A DNA stretch of 52,214 nt, taken from the NCBI RefSeq assembly GCF_003201195.1, contig NZ_QICQ01000020.1:1-52214 (forward strand), read 5' to 3'. Below, piece by piece: positions 17,201 through 25,172 of this stretch (its first letter is position 1; each line of letters opens with the position of its first letter). A program made the position numbers and the translations under genes. Under the pieces are notes generated by a model, which worked only from the letters and a program-made list of their open reading frames with translations, ran no database searches and was not told the DNA's origin. This DNA is from Nitrosomonas eutropha. Lineage in GTDB: Bacteria; Pseudomonadota; Gammaproteobacteria; Burkholderiales; Nitrosomonadaceae.

Positions 17201-17981
17201 AGGTGTGTTTACGCAAGATTTCTGCGGTTTCCCGTATTTCCCGTTCTCCGGGCAGGAATACCAGCATATCTCCCTCCCCCATGTGCATGGCTTCATCAAC
17301 CACATTCAGAATGACTCGGGACAGATCACGCTCCTCACCATCTGCCTGATCGTTGAACGACCGGTAATGGATCTCTACCGGGAATAATCTGCCAGATACC
17401 TCAATGACAGGTGCATTATTAAAATGGGAAGCAAAGCGCTGGGCATCAATGGTGGCGGATGTAATAATCAGCTTCAGATCCGGACGGCGCGGCAGTAATT
17501 GCTTGAGATAGCCGAGCAGGAAATCGATATTCAGGCTGCGCTCATGCGCTTCATCGATGATGATGGTTTGATAGGCGCGCAGCATGGGATCTTGCTGTGT
17601 TTCAGCCAGCAAGATCCCATCGGTCATCAACTTGATACGTGTATCAGGATGCGTCTGATCAGAGAAGCGGACTTTATAGCCGACCAGTTGTCCAAGCGGG
17701 CTGTTCAGTTCCGTGGCAATACGTGCAGCAACGGTTCTGGCAGCAATACGCCGGGGCTGGGTATGACCAATCAGTTTTTTGGCACCCCGCTGCTCTCCAA
17801 TACTATGTTCCAGTTCCAGGCATATTTTTGGTAACTGCGTGGTTTTGCCGGAACCGGTTTCACCACAGATAATAACGGCTTGATGCTGCGCGATCGCGCG
17901 CGCGATTTCTTCACGTCGCGCGACGACCGGCAGTTCTTCCGGATAGGTGATGCGGGTAATTGATTCGGAGGGAGGTGCCAA
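14220..17981 (-). CDS. hrpA: ATP-dependent RNA helicase HrpA
   Basis: 1253 residues, close to the 1300 of E. coli HrpA. It is a DEAH-box 3'-5' helicase linked in E. coli to rescue of stalled ribosomes and to fimbrial mRNA processing. Visible motifs are GETGSGKTT (40-48), DEAH near 146, SATIDAQRF, and QRAGRCGR with the long HrpA-specific C-terminal region (DUF3418 type). The start is TTG 17981, a few bases after the thioesterase stop; it has no strong ribosome binding site. The E. coli protein has about 70 more residues at its N-terminus. The gene probably shares a transcript with the thioesterase gene upstream. Confidence 0.92.
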   Translation of the reverse strand: MAPPSESITRITYPEELPVVARREEIARAIAQHQAVIICGETGSGKTTQLPKICLELEHSIGEQRGAKKLIGHTQPRRIAARTVAARIATELNSPLGQLVGYKVRFSDQTHPDTRIKLMTDGILLAETQQDPMLRAYQTIIIDEAHERSLNIDFLLGYLKQLLPRRPDLKLIITSATIDAQRFASHFNNAPVIEVSGRLFPVEIHYRSFNDQADGEERDLSRVILNVVDEAMHMGEGDMLVFLPGEREIRETAEILRKHTFSGPGSRAGTEILPLFARLSHTEQARIFMPGQRRRIVLATNVAETSLTVPGIRYVIDTGLARINRYSYRNKVEQLLIEKISQASANQRAGRCGRVMNGVCFRLYSEEDFAARPQYTDPEILRSSLAAVILRMKSLKIGDVEQFPFIQPPAARMIADGYQLLSELGALNEQKGLTQTGHQLARFPIDPKIARMIIAARQENCLTEVLIIASALSLQDPRDRPFEHQQAADQAHQLFRDDRSDFIGYLKLWDFYNDLLKHKKSNRKLIEQCQKNFISHRRMREWREIHGQLHTQIQEMGLRPNQVPASYDEIHRALLSGLLGNIGFKSDEKGIYEGARAIKFSIFPGSSLRKKQPKWVVAAELAETTKLYARCVAAIDPIWLEKIAGKLCKKHYFDPHWEKQRAQAVVFERVTLYGLTIVPKRCVAYGPIDPAHAREIFIREALVARAYKSNAPFLQHNQQLIDEICELESKVRRQDILVDDQQIFEFYAARIPADISSGNTFEKWRKQVEQIDPRLLYLTREMLMRQAADAATIEQFPETLVVAGHDLPLSYHFDPGHPLDGVTVTIPLPLLNQFIPFHFDRLVPGLIREKVTWYVKMLPKPIRRHAIPVPQFVTRFLEWLDTCPDQAVLLAESLSIFIRNETGIKVPLDSWDDKSLPVHLQMNVKVIDDAGTTLGMGHDLAELKAQFGQTAQQLFTRGAGAEPNSIERDGITQWDFGELPQETRFNRGNQQLTGYPALVDQEQSVAIRIFDTQQGAQHSMRGGVRRLLCLALKDRIRQLEKNLPVDQKAILLMSNLIEIGRLREDIRSAIIDLALIGDDPLPRNEHEFTAQSTRARTRLGAISQEMAELIQTIAQPCQELKKRLATLEKSVAFLKKDLETQLHHLIYPGFLSTTRWQYLQHLPRYLRGMILRLDKYNKNPERDQEQTEIVTTLWEQYEQRLYKHRQASVTDPNLEIFRWQIEELRISLFSQELKTPMPVSVKRLQKLWESVHE

Positions 17982-17987
17982 TAAATG

Positions 17988-18467
17988 TTACTTGCCGACG
18001 ATGATGGTCTCTTTCTGGTTGCTGAGTGTGCCCTGCTCAATAATGGCAACGGTTAGCTTGGAAACAGCAACACGCTTGCCAGTGGCCTCCTCGGTAATGT
18101 CCGTTTGCCAGACCTGGATGCGTCTGCCGACATGCAACGGCGTACATACACCAATGACATTTCCTTCAGCCACTGCCCGGATATGGTTGGCATTTATTTC
18201 AATGCCAACAGCCCGGTAAATTTCAGGGTTGATCGTCATCCACGCGGATACGCTGCCCAGGGTTTCGGATAGCACGCAGCTGGCACCCCCGTGCAAAATA
18301 CCAAAAGGCTGGGTGGTGCGATGATCTACCGGCATGCTGGCCTTAAGGAAATTCGGGCCAACTTCCAGGAAGCGTATACCAATATGCACACCCATATTGG
18401 CATTACGCAACCCTTCCAGATAATCAATAGTGTAGTTTTTAAACCAGATCGCTTGATCAGAACTCAT
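17988..18467 (-). CDS. Hotdog-fold acyl-CoA thioesterase
   Basis: 159 residues with the hotdog thioesterase signature QPFGILHGGASCVLSETLGS near residues 53-72, in which the Glu is catalytic. It is closest in pattern to the MenI/YdiI and EntH group of the PaaI-like family, which hydrolyse aryl- or acyl-CoA esters. There are no menaquinone or enterobactin genes nearby, so the substrate is open. ATG 18467 follows GGAGAC. The stop is six bases from the hrpA start, and the two are probably one transcript. Confidence 0.8.
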   Translation of the reverse strand: MSSDQAIWFKNYTIDYLEGLRNANMGVHIGIRFLEVGPNFLKASMPVDHRTTQPFGILHGGASCVLSETLGSVSAWMTINPEIYRAVGIEINANHIRAVAEGNVIGVCTPLHVGRRIQVWQTDITEEATGKRVAVSKLTVAIIEQGTLSNQKETIIVGK

Positions 18468-18497
18468 ATTGTCTCCACATACTTAACAGGTCGGGGC

Positions 18498-19607
18498 TCA
18501 GGAATTTGCAGCAGAATGGATTGGGATCAATACCGGTTCGGCGCGATGTTTACCTCTGCGCTTTTCCACTGCTTCGGCCAGATCGGAAAGTACCTGTTGT
18601 GTTGTCTCGAAATCAATACAGCCGTCTGTAATACTCTGTCCGTAAACCAGCTCTTTCAATTGTTTGCCTTCCACATTCTGCCGACCTGCCACCAGGTGGC
18701 TTTCAAGCATGACACCACTGATTGAGCGATTACCTTCCGTAATTTGTCGTGCAACATCAGCAGCCACTTCCGGCTGACGCCGATAATCCTTGTGGCTGTT
18801 CGCATGGCTGCAGTCGATCATCAGATAAGGAGGCAGTTTAGCTTTTGTTAACGCCTCAACTGCAGAAGCAACATTTCCTACATCATAATTCGGTGATCTT
18901 CCGCCACGCAGGATGATATGACAATCCTCATTTCCCCTGGTTGTGAAAGTGGCCACCCGTCCTTCTTTGGTGACTGACAGGAAATTATGCGGGTGGGAGG
19001 CTGCACTAATTGCATCAATTGCAATATTCAGATTACCGTAGGTGCCATTCTTGAACCCTACCGGACACGAAACACCGGAGGCCAGTTCGCGATGTCCCTG
19101 GCTTTCAGTTGTCCGGGCACCGATAGCTGCCCAGCTAATCAGGTCGGCCACATACTGCGGGCTGATCAGATCAAGAAATTCAGTAGCAGCCGGCATATCT
19201 GTATTGCCCAGTTTCAGCAATAAATTGCGAGCCAGTCGTAACCCTTTGTCAATATTGAAACTGTTATCCAGATCCGGATCATTGATCAGGCCTTTCCAGC
19301 CAACGGTTGTGCGGGGTTTCTCGAAATAAACCCGCATAATGATATGTAACTGACCTTTCAGCTCCTGACGCAGACGACTCAGCCGGGAAGCATATTCTAC
19401 GGCTGCATCTACATCATGAATTGAACACGGGCCGCAAATGACAAGCAACCGATCATCCTCTCCCCGCAATATGTCATGGCACTCCTGCCTGGCAGTGACC
19501 ACTGTTTCCGTTGCACGCTCGGTCAGAGGGTGCTCACGAAGCAGTTGCACTGGCGTGATCAGCTCATCTCCTCTGATAATGCGCCGATCGTCAGTTTTAT
19601 GTTCCAC
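18498..19607 (-). CDS. aroG: 3-deoxy-7-phosphoheptulonate (DAHP) synthase
   Basis: Class I DAHP synthase of the AroFGH type. It condenses phosphoenolpyruvate and erythrose 4-phosphate in the first step of aromatic amino acid synthesis. Signature blocks include DDRLLVICGPCSIHD, the FEKPRTTVGWKGL segment, and IDCSHANS near the metal site. The longest frame starts at 19673, but GTG 19607 follows GAGGAA and its product (DDRRI then ELITPVQLL) aligns with the E. coli N-terminus, so it is preferred; length is then 369 residues. The feedback type (Phe, Tyr or Trp) cannot be told. No aro or trp genes are next to it. Confidence 0.88.
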   Translation of the reverse strand: MEHKTDDRRIIRGDELITPVQLLREHPLTERATETVVTARQECHDILRGEDDRLLVICGPCSIHDVDAAVEYASRLSRLRQELKGQLHIIMRVYFEKPRTTVGWKGLINDPDLDNSFNIDKGLRLARNLLLKLGNTDMPAATEFLDLISPQYVADLISWAAIGARTTESQGHRELASGVSCPVGFKNGTYGNLNIAIDAISAASHPHNFLSVTKEGRVATFTTRGNEDCHIILRGGRSPNYDVGNVASAVEALTKAKLPPYLMIDCSHANSHKDYRRQPEVAADVARQITEGNRSISGVMLESHLVAGRQNVEGKQLKELVYGQSITDGCIDFETTQQVLSDLAEAVEKRRGKHRAEPVLIPIHSAANS

Positions 19608-19751
19608 TGATAATTCCTCGATGATTATTTCTCTCCATTTGTCCTCGCTACTCCACAAAAACGTACTATCCACTGTTCACTGTTACATTATGTGGTTCAG
19701 CTCTGCCTTAACAAGTAGGTCTATTTTACTGCGATGTCTCGCTAATCTCCA

Positions 19752-21407
19752 TCATTCCTGTAACGAAGCCAGATGACTGGCCACATCTTCCTTGCTGAAA
19801 CCGATTGCACTGGCAATACGGTCTGCATGGCTGATGCGCGAGACACCCGGAACAAGCCGGTGTGTCGGCTTCTCTGAAACGAATTCAACTTGCAGATAGT
19901 CTCCGATTTCTTCCTGCTGCAAACGTTCGCACAATTCGTGATTATGGGTCACCAGCAGCGTGGTGGCACCCAGCTGATGAAATCCTTTCAGCACATACTC
20001 CGAAAGTGTCATTTTTTCTTCAAAGGTGGTGCCTTCCGCCAGTTCATCCAGTATCACCAGAGAACGTGGTGTCGAATTGAAGAAGATTTCGCGGGTTTGT
20101 TTCAGCTCATGTGCAAAACGCCCCATTCCTTCCTCCAGTTGGCCGGGAGCAGGAATCTGATAAAAAATATGCTCTGCAGGCACTATTCGTGCTTGCGTTG
20201 CTGGGATATACGCTCCGGCTTGCGCCAGCAGCTGAATCTGAGCAACCGTTTTGCAGTAGGCGGTTTTTCCACCGCTGTTTGGCCCCGTCACGATCAGCAA
20301 GCGTTTATTGTTATCCAGCGTAATATCGTTGGGAACATAATCCGGATGCGTCCGTACCAGCAATGGGTTTTTGGCGGCAGAAGCAACCAGTGTGTGACGT
20401 TCGTTCCTATAGATTTCCGGCAGAACGGAATCTCCTGGTATGGAATGCGCATGCCGACGCAATGCCAGCAATTCATCAATCATCCCCAGTGCTTCAATTG
20501 CTCTAGCCAATTCCGGACTACTCCGAAACAGTTTCTGCAGCGGGTAGATGACCGAATCCCGGTCGGATGCACTGACTGCTTGTAAAATGATCGGAATGAT
20601 CGGCACAAGCAGGATCAAAACCCCATAGCCAATGTAGCTGGCACCCAGCTCGCTCAGTGTACTCTGAAAGAAAAAAAGCAGACCGGCCATAAAAACCAGA
20701 AAGAAACCGATAAACGGCCACTTGAACACAGAGGGGCGAAATCGCGGAATAGGTAAGCGAGATTTTTCTTCTCTTGTCAGAAATTTTCTTTCCGAGACAT
20801 AGATGGGTCCATGCATGAGTGAATAAGTACGTGTCCGGGCAAAATCACGCAACGCTTGCACCAGCGTGCGCAGGTAATCACTATTGGGAGTGGGAAGCGC
20901 TTCTGCCTGATCTACCATATCTACAGCAAAACCAGTGCCATCAACAAACTGACGATAGCCGTATCCACCAAATTCCAGTCTTTCCTTACCGGTTTTATCT
21001 TTGGGATCATCGGTCGTCAGTCCGCCTGCAAACTCGCCGTAAAGCAGATGGTATAGTGAGGTTTCATCGAACGCCATTCGTTTGATGTACTTTTCCAGGG
21101 CGTCCAACAGCTCAGGATTGGATTCAAGTTCACGCAACGCTTCCTGCTTGCTTTGTAATAATGCAGCATCGGTCACCGGGCGCGCAATTGAGCGGTACAA
21201 TACGGATTGCCCTACCCGGGTCTGTGCATGGTTGATTTCATCAAACAGGGCATCAGCCTCCACCGCAACAAAAGTCTTGGCATCCAGTGCCCCGTAATTA
21301 TCTGCAGTGGGTTTTGTATCCCGTATCTGCGTCTGATGTTTGCCGGATGACAAAATGAAACTTTCGCGCCAGACAGAAGCAGTAACAGCTTGTGATGTAT
21401 CATTCAT
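19752..21407 (-). CDS. Membrane-anchored MutS-family ATPase
   Basis: 551 residues. The C-terminal third is a MutS-type ABC ATPase: Walker A GPNSGGKT near 371-378, then a GMGRFAHELKQTREI signature and Walker B LVILDELAEGT, with THNHE as the His switch. No mismatch-recognition domain is seen. Two hydrophobic helices lie near 227-246 (start of the segment FKWPFIGFFLVFMAGLLFFF) and 253-275, between a helical N-terminal lever region and the ATPase. It is therefore a MutS homologue tied to the membrane and unlikely to do mismatch repair. It is transcribed alone. Its true role is unknown. Confidence 0.75.
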   Translation of the reverse strand: MNDTSQAVTASVWRESFILSSGKHQTQIRDTKPTADNYGALDAKTFVAVEADALFDEINHAQTRVGQSVLYRSIARPVTDAALLQSKQEALRELESNPELLDALEKYIKRMAFDETSLYHLLYGEFAGGLTTDDPKDKTGKERLEFGGYGYRQFVDGTGFAVDMVDQAEALPTPNSDYLRTLVQALRDFARTRTYSLMHGPIYVSERKFLTREEKSRLPIPRFRPSVFKWPFIGFFLVFMAGLLFFFQSTLSELGASYIGYGVLILLVPIIPIILQAVSASDRDSVIYPLQKLFRSSPELARAIEALGMIDELLALRRHAHSIPGDSVLPEIYRNERHTLVASAAKNPLLVRTHPDYVPNDITLDNNKRLLIVTGPNSGGKTAYCKTVAQIQLLAQAGAYIPATQARIVPAEHIFYQIPAPGQLEEGMGRFAHELKQTREIFFNSTPRSLVILDELAEGTTFEEKMTLSEYVLKGFHQLGATTLLVTHNHELCERLQQEEIGDYLQVEFVSEKPTHRLVPGVSRISHADRIASAIGFSKEDVASHLASLQE

Positions 21408-21516
21408 ATTTTTATATATTGATGGATTGCAATTGAACTTAGCTCGTACAACTTTAGACGATTTTACTACCTCATGCAGGGATTAATGGTGATAAAACCT
21501 CCCTCATCGCCTTACT

Positions 21517-21537
21517 ATTAATTACTAAGTAATTAAT
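21517..21537. promoter_or_regulatory. Palindrome in the divergent promoter region
   Basis: ATTAATTACT-A-AGTAATTAAT has perfect 10-base arms around one base. It lies 17 bases before the DUF2062 start and 110 bases before the divergent MutS-like gene. The symmetry and place fit an operator. With the T run after it, it could also act as an attenuating hairpin. No regulator is identified. Confidence 0.4.
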
Positions 21538-21554
21538 TTTTTCGGGCAAGAATC

Positions 21555-22133
21555 ATGCTGCGTAAAATTTTTAAAAAATATCTGCCTTCTCACGAAAGTA
21601 TCCAGCAGAGCCGCTTTGTGAAATTTTTTGGCACGCTGCTGTATCATCATAACCTTTGGCATTTACACCGCCGTTCTGTTGCCGGAGGAGTAGCTGCCGG
21701 TCTGTTCGCCGGTCTGGTTCCGGGCAGCAATCCGGTGCAGTTCTTTTTTGCCACTCTGTTTTCCGTGATTTTCAAGGTCAATCTGCCCATCGCTGTATTT
21801 ACGACGCTTTACTCCAATCCTTTTACTATCGTACCGCTTTATATAGCAGCGTATTTTTTGGGTAGCTGGGCGACCGGCAGCAAGATAAGTAGCATGGATG
21901 ACCTGCCTCCACTGGAATTGCATTTGCTGGACAAACATCTTTCTGAATGGGCTCCCGTACTGACGGACTATCTGGCAACCCTCGGGAAACCACTGATTGT
22001 CGGGCTATTTTTACTAGCCTCCCTGCTATCTGTCACCGGCTATTTCGCGGTACGCATGTTCTGGCGTTACTACGTTATCCATACATGGCATAAACGAGCC
22101 AAGCGTAAGCGTCACTCCAACAATAACCCCTAA
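21555..22133 (+). CDS. DUF2062 integral membrane protein
   Basis: 192 residues. The segment HRRSVAGGVAAGLFAGLVPG, then QFFFATLFSVIF and NPFTIVPLYIAAYFLG, is the hallmark of DUF2062 proteins, small membrane proteins of unknown function. Three membrane helices are visible, near 45-60, 72-115 and 150-172. The C-terminus is a basic tail. It precedes the efflux-type ABC genes by 12 bases and is probably in the same operon. Confidence 0.8.
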   Translation: MLRKIFKKYLPSHESIQQSRFVKFFGTLLYHHNLWHLHRRSVAGGVAAGLFAGLVPGSNPVQFFFATLFSVIFKVNLPIAVFTTLYSNPFTIVPLYIAAYFLGSWATGSKISSMDDLPPLELHLLDKHLSEWAPVLTDYLATLGKPLIVGLFLLASLLSVTGYFAVRMFWRYYVIHTWHKRAKRKRHSNNNP

Positions 22134-22145
22134 CCTTTCATCTTC

Positions 22146-23300
22146 ATGCCTGGAACACGTTTACTGCTTCGCATAGCAGGCATTGCGCTACTGATTACCG
22201 CAGCAGGGTACATCACTTGGCATTTAACCAGAAGCCAGCCTCTGGAAGTGGAACTGGCGACCGTTAGTCGCGGTGCCGTTGAAGCCACGGTGGTCAATAC
22301 GCGCGCTGGCACGATCAAGGCATGCCGACGAGCCAAATTATCTCCACAAGCAGGTGGCCAGATCATCCGTATGGAAATCAGAGAAGGAGATCGGATCAAG
22401 AAAGATCAGGTGCTACTTGAATTATGGAATACCGATCTGCAAGCACAACATGATCTGGCAAAGCAGCAATTGGCTACAGCAGAAAGCCGGCGACAGGAAT
22501 CCTGCATCCTGGCTGACAACGCACAACGTGAATATATCCGCACCCAACAACTGGTTGAGAAAGGATTTGTTAGCGTACAGCGTGCCGATGATGCAAGCGC
22601 TACTGCCAAAGCCAACCGGGCAGCCTGTGCCGCCACGGGTGCAGAAGTCAGGCGAGCGCGTGCACAGATTGCAGTCAGCCAGGCCAACCTGGATCGAACA
22701 CAGCTTATTGCTCCTTTTGCTGGAGTCATTGCTCAGATCACAGGAGAACTGGGCGAATATGTCACCCCTTCCCCGCCGGGAATTCCCACCCCGCCAGCAG
22801 TTGATCTGATTGATGACTCCTGCCTGTATGTCAGTGCGCCGATGGATGAAGTCGATGCACCCAAAATCCGGGTGGGACAAGTTGCACGCATCACGCTGGA
22901 TGCCCTCCCTGGCCAGATTTTTGAGGGGAAAGTACGTCGTATTGCCCCTTATGTGACTGAAGTCGAGAAACAGGCGCGCACGGTGGATGTGGAAGCCGAA
23001 TTTGCCAATCCTGATCAGGCTGTTTTGCTGGTGGGTTATAGCGCAGATATCGAAGCAATTATTGATCATCGTGAAAATGTGCTACGCGTTCCCACCCAGG
23101 TGATCCGTCAGGGCAACAAGGTTTGGGTGCTGGATCAAGATAGCAGGCTTGAGGAGCAAACGCTGAAAACAGGCCTGGCAAACTGGGCCTATACCGAAGT
23201 GCTTGAAGGGTTGTCTGAAGGGGATCAGGTACTGCTGTCCGGCGATAATGGAGAAATCAAAACGGGCACACAAGTGACCCCCAAACCTCCTCAGCCATGA
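22146..23300 (+). CDS. MacA/HlyD-type periplasmic adaptor of an ABC exporter
   Basis: 384 residues. One N-terminal membrane anchor (residues 6-24) is followed by a beta-barrel, a lipoyl half motif (AGGQIIRMEIREGDRIKKDQVLLEL), a coiled-coil hairpin of about 95 residues rich in Ala, Gln and Arg, the second lipoyl half (TQLIAPFAGVIAQITGELGE) and a C-terminal barrel. This is the membrane-fusion-protein layout that joins an inner-membrane pump to an outer-membrane channel. The stop overlaps the ATPase gene start by four bases. No TolC-like gene is near, so a shared channel would be needed. Confidence 0.85.
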   Translation: MPGTRLLLRIAGIALLITAAGYITWHLTRSQPLEVELATVSRGAVEATVVNTRAGTIKACRRAKLSPQAGGQIIRMEIREGDRIKKDQVLLELWNTDLQAQHDLAKQQLATAESRRQESCILADNAQREYIRTQQLVEKGFVSVQRADDASATAKANRAACAATGAEVRRARAQIAVSQANLDRTQLIAPFAGVIAQITGELGEYVTPSPPGIPTPPAVDLIDDSCLYVSAPMDEVDAPKIRVGQVARITLDALPGQIFEGKVRRIAPYVTEVEKQARTVDVEAEFANPDQAVLLVGYSADIEAIIDHRENVLRVPTQVIRQGNKVWVLDQDSRLEEQTLKTGLANWAYTEVLEGLSEGDQVLLSGDNGEIKTGTQVTPKPPQP

Positions 23301-23968
23301 TACAGCTCCAGGGTATCACCCGGATTTTTCATATGGGGGATCAAGCTATCCATGCACTTGACCATATTGATCTGACAATCGACTCTGGTGAATATGTTTC
23401 CATCATGGGGCCTTCCGGATCGGGCAAATCAACCCTGCTGAATGTTATCGGTTTACTCGACCGGCCGGACAGCGGGCATTATCTACTGGATGGCAGAGAC
23501 GTCACCGCACTGTCGGAAACCGAGCAAGCACAAGTTCGCCGGGAAAAAATTGGTTTTGTTTTCCAATCTTTCCATCTGATCCCGCGTTTGACGGCTGCAG
23601 AAAACATTGAAATTCCTCTGATACTGACTGGCATGCCTTCAATAGAGCGTAAGGAGCGCATCGCAGAAACCTTGCAGGCATTCAACTTGAGTGATCGTGC
23701 ACACCACCGACCGGCTGAACTATCTGGCGGGCAGCGCCAGCGGGTGGCCATTGCCCGCGCAACGATCTTGCGTCCTACTGCATTGCTGGCGGATGAACCC
23801 ACCGGCAATCTTGATCATCGTATCGGCTCAGAAGTAGCAACGTTGCTGGAAGCATTGAATCAAACAGGTACCACGCTTATCGTCGTAACGCATGATCGCG
23901 AACTGGCATTACGCGCCCGGCGCCGGGTTGCCATGCACGATGGTCGGATCGAAACCGACGAACAATGA
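23297..23968 (+). CDS. MacB-type ABC exporter ATPase
   Basis: 223 residues, an ATPase of the LolD/FtsE/MacB class. Walker A is GPSGSGKST (38-46), the Q-loop lies in VFQSFHLIPRLT, the signature is LSGGQRQRVAIARA near 143, and Walker B is LLADEPTGNLDH near 164. VTHD is the switch. It overlaps the adaptor upstream and the permease downstream by four bases each. It drives a mechanotransmission-type pump rather than classical substrate import. Confidence 0.88.
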   Translation: MIQLQGITRIFHMGDQAIHALDHIDLTIDSGEYVSIMGPSGSGKSTLLNVIGLLDRPDSGHYLLDGRDVTALSETEQAQVRREKIGFVFQSFHLIPRLTAAENIEIPLILTGMPSIERKERIAETLQAFNLSDRAHHRPAELSGGQRQRVAIARATILRPTALLADEPTGNLDHRIGSEVATLLEALNQTGTTLIVVTHDRELALRARRRVAMHDGRIETDEQ

Positions 23969-25167
23969 GACTACAGGATCTCCTGCGTTTTTCCCTTAAA
24001 ACTATTACCAGCTACCCTGCTCGCTCGTTTTTGATCATACTGGCCATGGCATTGGGTGTGGCTGCAGTGATCATTCTGACTGCATTGGGCGATGGGGCGC
24101 GCCAGTATGTCGTCAATGAATTTTCTTCGATCGGCACCAACCTGATTATTGTCCTGCCTGGTCGTTCCGAAACAGCAGGGAGTTTTCCAGGCGCAGTCAT
24201 GGGCCAGACGTCAAGAGATCTGACGCTGGATGATGCTCATTGGGTAGGAAGGCTGCCACAAGTCAGGCGTTACGCTCCCCTGAATGTCGGTGTGGCTGAA
24301 CTTTCTGCTGCAGGCAAGCTGCGGGAAGTCACGCTGATGGGCACCACCGCGGATATTTTCCCAATCCGTCACATGAAGCTTTCACAGGGAAAATTTCTTT
24401 CAAGCGCGGATGAAAGCAGTGCCCAGATTGTATTGGGTGCCAAGATTGCACAGGAATTTTTCCCGGATGGAAATGTACTGGGGCAGCGCGTTCGCCTGAG
24501 TGATCGGCGTTTTCTGGTCACCGGCGTGATGGCGGAACAAGGCGAATCCATGGGATACAACTCGGATGAACTGGTCATTATTCCTATCCAGCATGCCCAG
24601 ACATTACTCAACACTAATTCGCTGTTCCGGTTGCTGATTGAAATCCGCCATCATGGCGAAATCGATAATGCCAGGGAAGCAATTCGTCAAACGCTCATTC
24701 GACGTCATGACGGGGAAGATGATGTCACCGTAATCGCCCATGATGCTGTACTGGCTACATTTGAACGTATCCTGCGTGCATTGACACTGGGGGTTGCCGG
24801 TATCGCCGTCATCAGCCTTGCTGTTGCCGGCATTTTGGTGATGAATGTTATGCTGGTATCGGTCAGTCAGCGCACGGCAGAAATTGGGCTACTCAAGGCA
24901 ATTGGCACGCCGGCTGCTGTCATTCGCTATATTTTTCTGGCTGAAGCCGTCTGGCTATCCCTGGCGGGAGCCCTGGCCGGATTCATACTGGGACAGGCAG
25001 GCAGCTGGGCACTACGTCTGGCATATCCGCTGTTGCCCGCCTGGCCACCACTCTGGGCCAATTTTGCCGGGGTAGGAGTCGCAGTATTGGCTGGCGTTCT
25101 GGCGGGATTATTACCGGCAATCCGTGCGGCGAAACTGGATCCGGTTGATGCACTTGGCAAGCGATAA
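23965..25167 (+). CDS. FtsX-like ABC permease 1 (MacB type)
   Basis: 400 residues with the MacB layout: an N-terminal helix (20-42, SFLIILAMALGVAAVIIL), a large periplasmic domain, and three C-terminal helices (near 272-295, 318-345 and 360-385). The end LPAIRAAKLDPVDALGKR is the usual FtsX/MacB terminus. It makes the membrane part of the pump with the next gene. The ATPase is a separate protein here, unlike fused MacB. Confidence 0.85.
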   Translation: MRLQDLLRFSLKTITSYPARSFLIILAMALGVAAVIILTALGDGARQYVVNEFSSIGTNLIIVLPGRSETAGSFPGAVMGQTSRDLTLDDAHWVGRLPQVRRYAPLNVGVAELSAAGKLREVTLMGTTADIFPIRHMKLSQGKFLSSADESSAQIVLGAKIAQEFFPDGNVLGQRVRLSDRRFLVTGVMAEQGESMGYNSDELVIIPIQHAQTLLNTNSLFRLLIEIRHHGEIDNAREAIRQTLIRRHDGEDDVTVIAHDAVLATFERILRALTLGVAGIAVISLAVAGILVMNVMLVSVSQRTAEIGLLKAIGTPAAVIRYIFLAEAVWLSLAGALAGFILGQAGSWALRLAYPLLPAWPPLWANFAGVGVAVLAGVLAGLLPAIRAAKLDPVDALGKR

Positions 25168-25172
25168 AGTCG

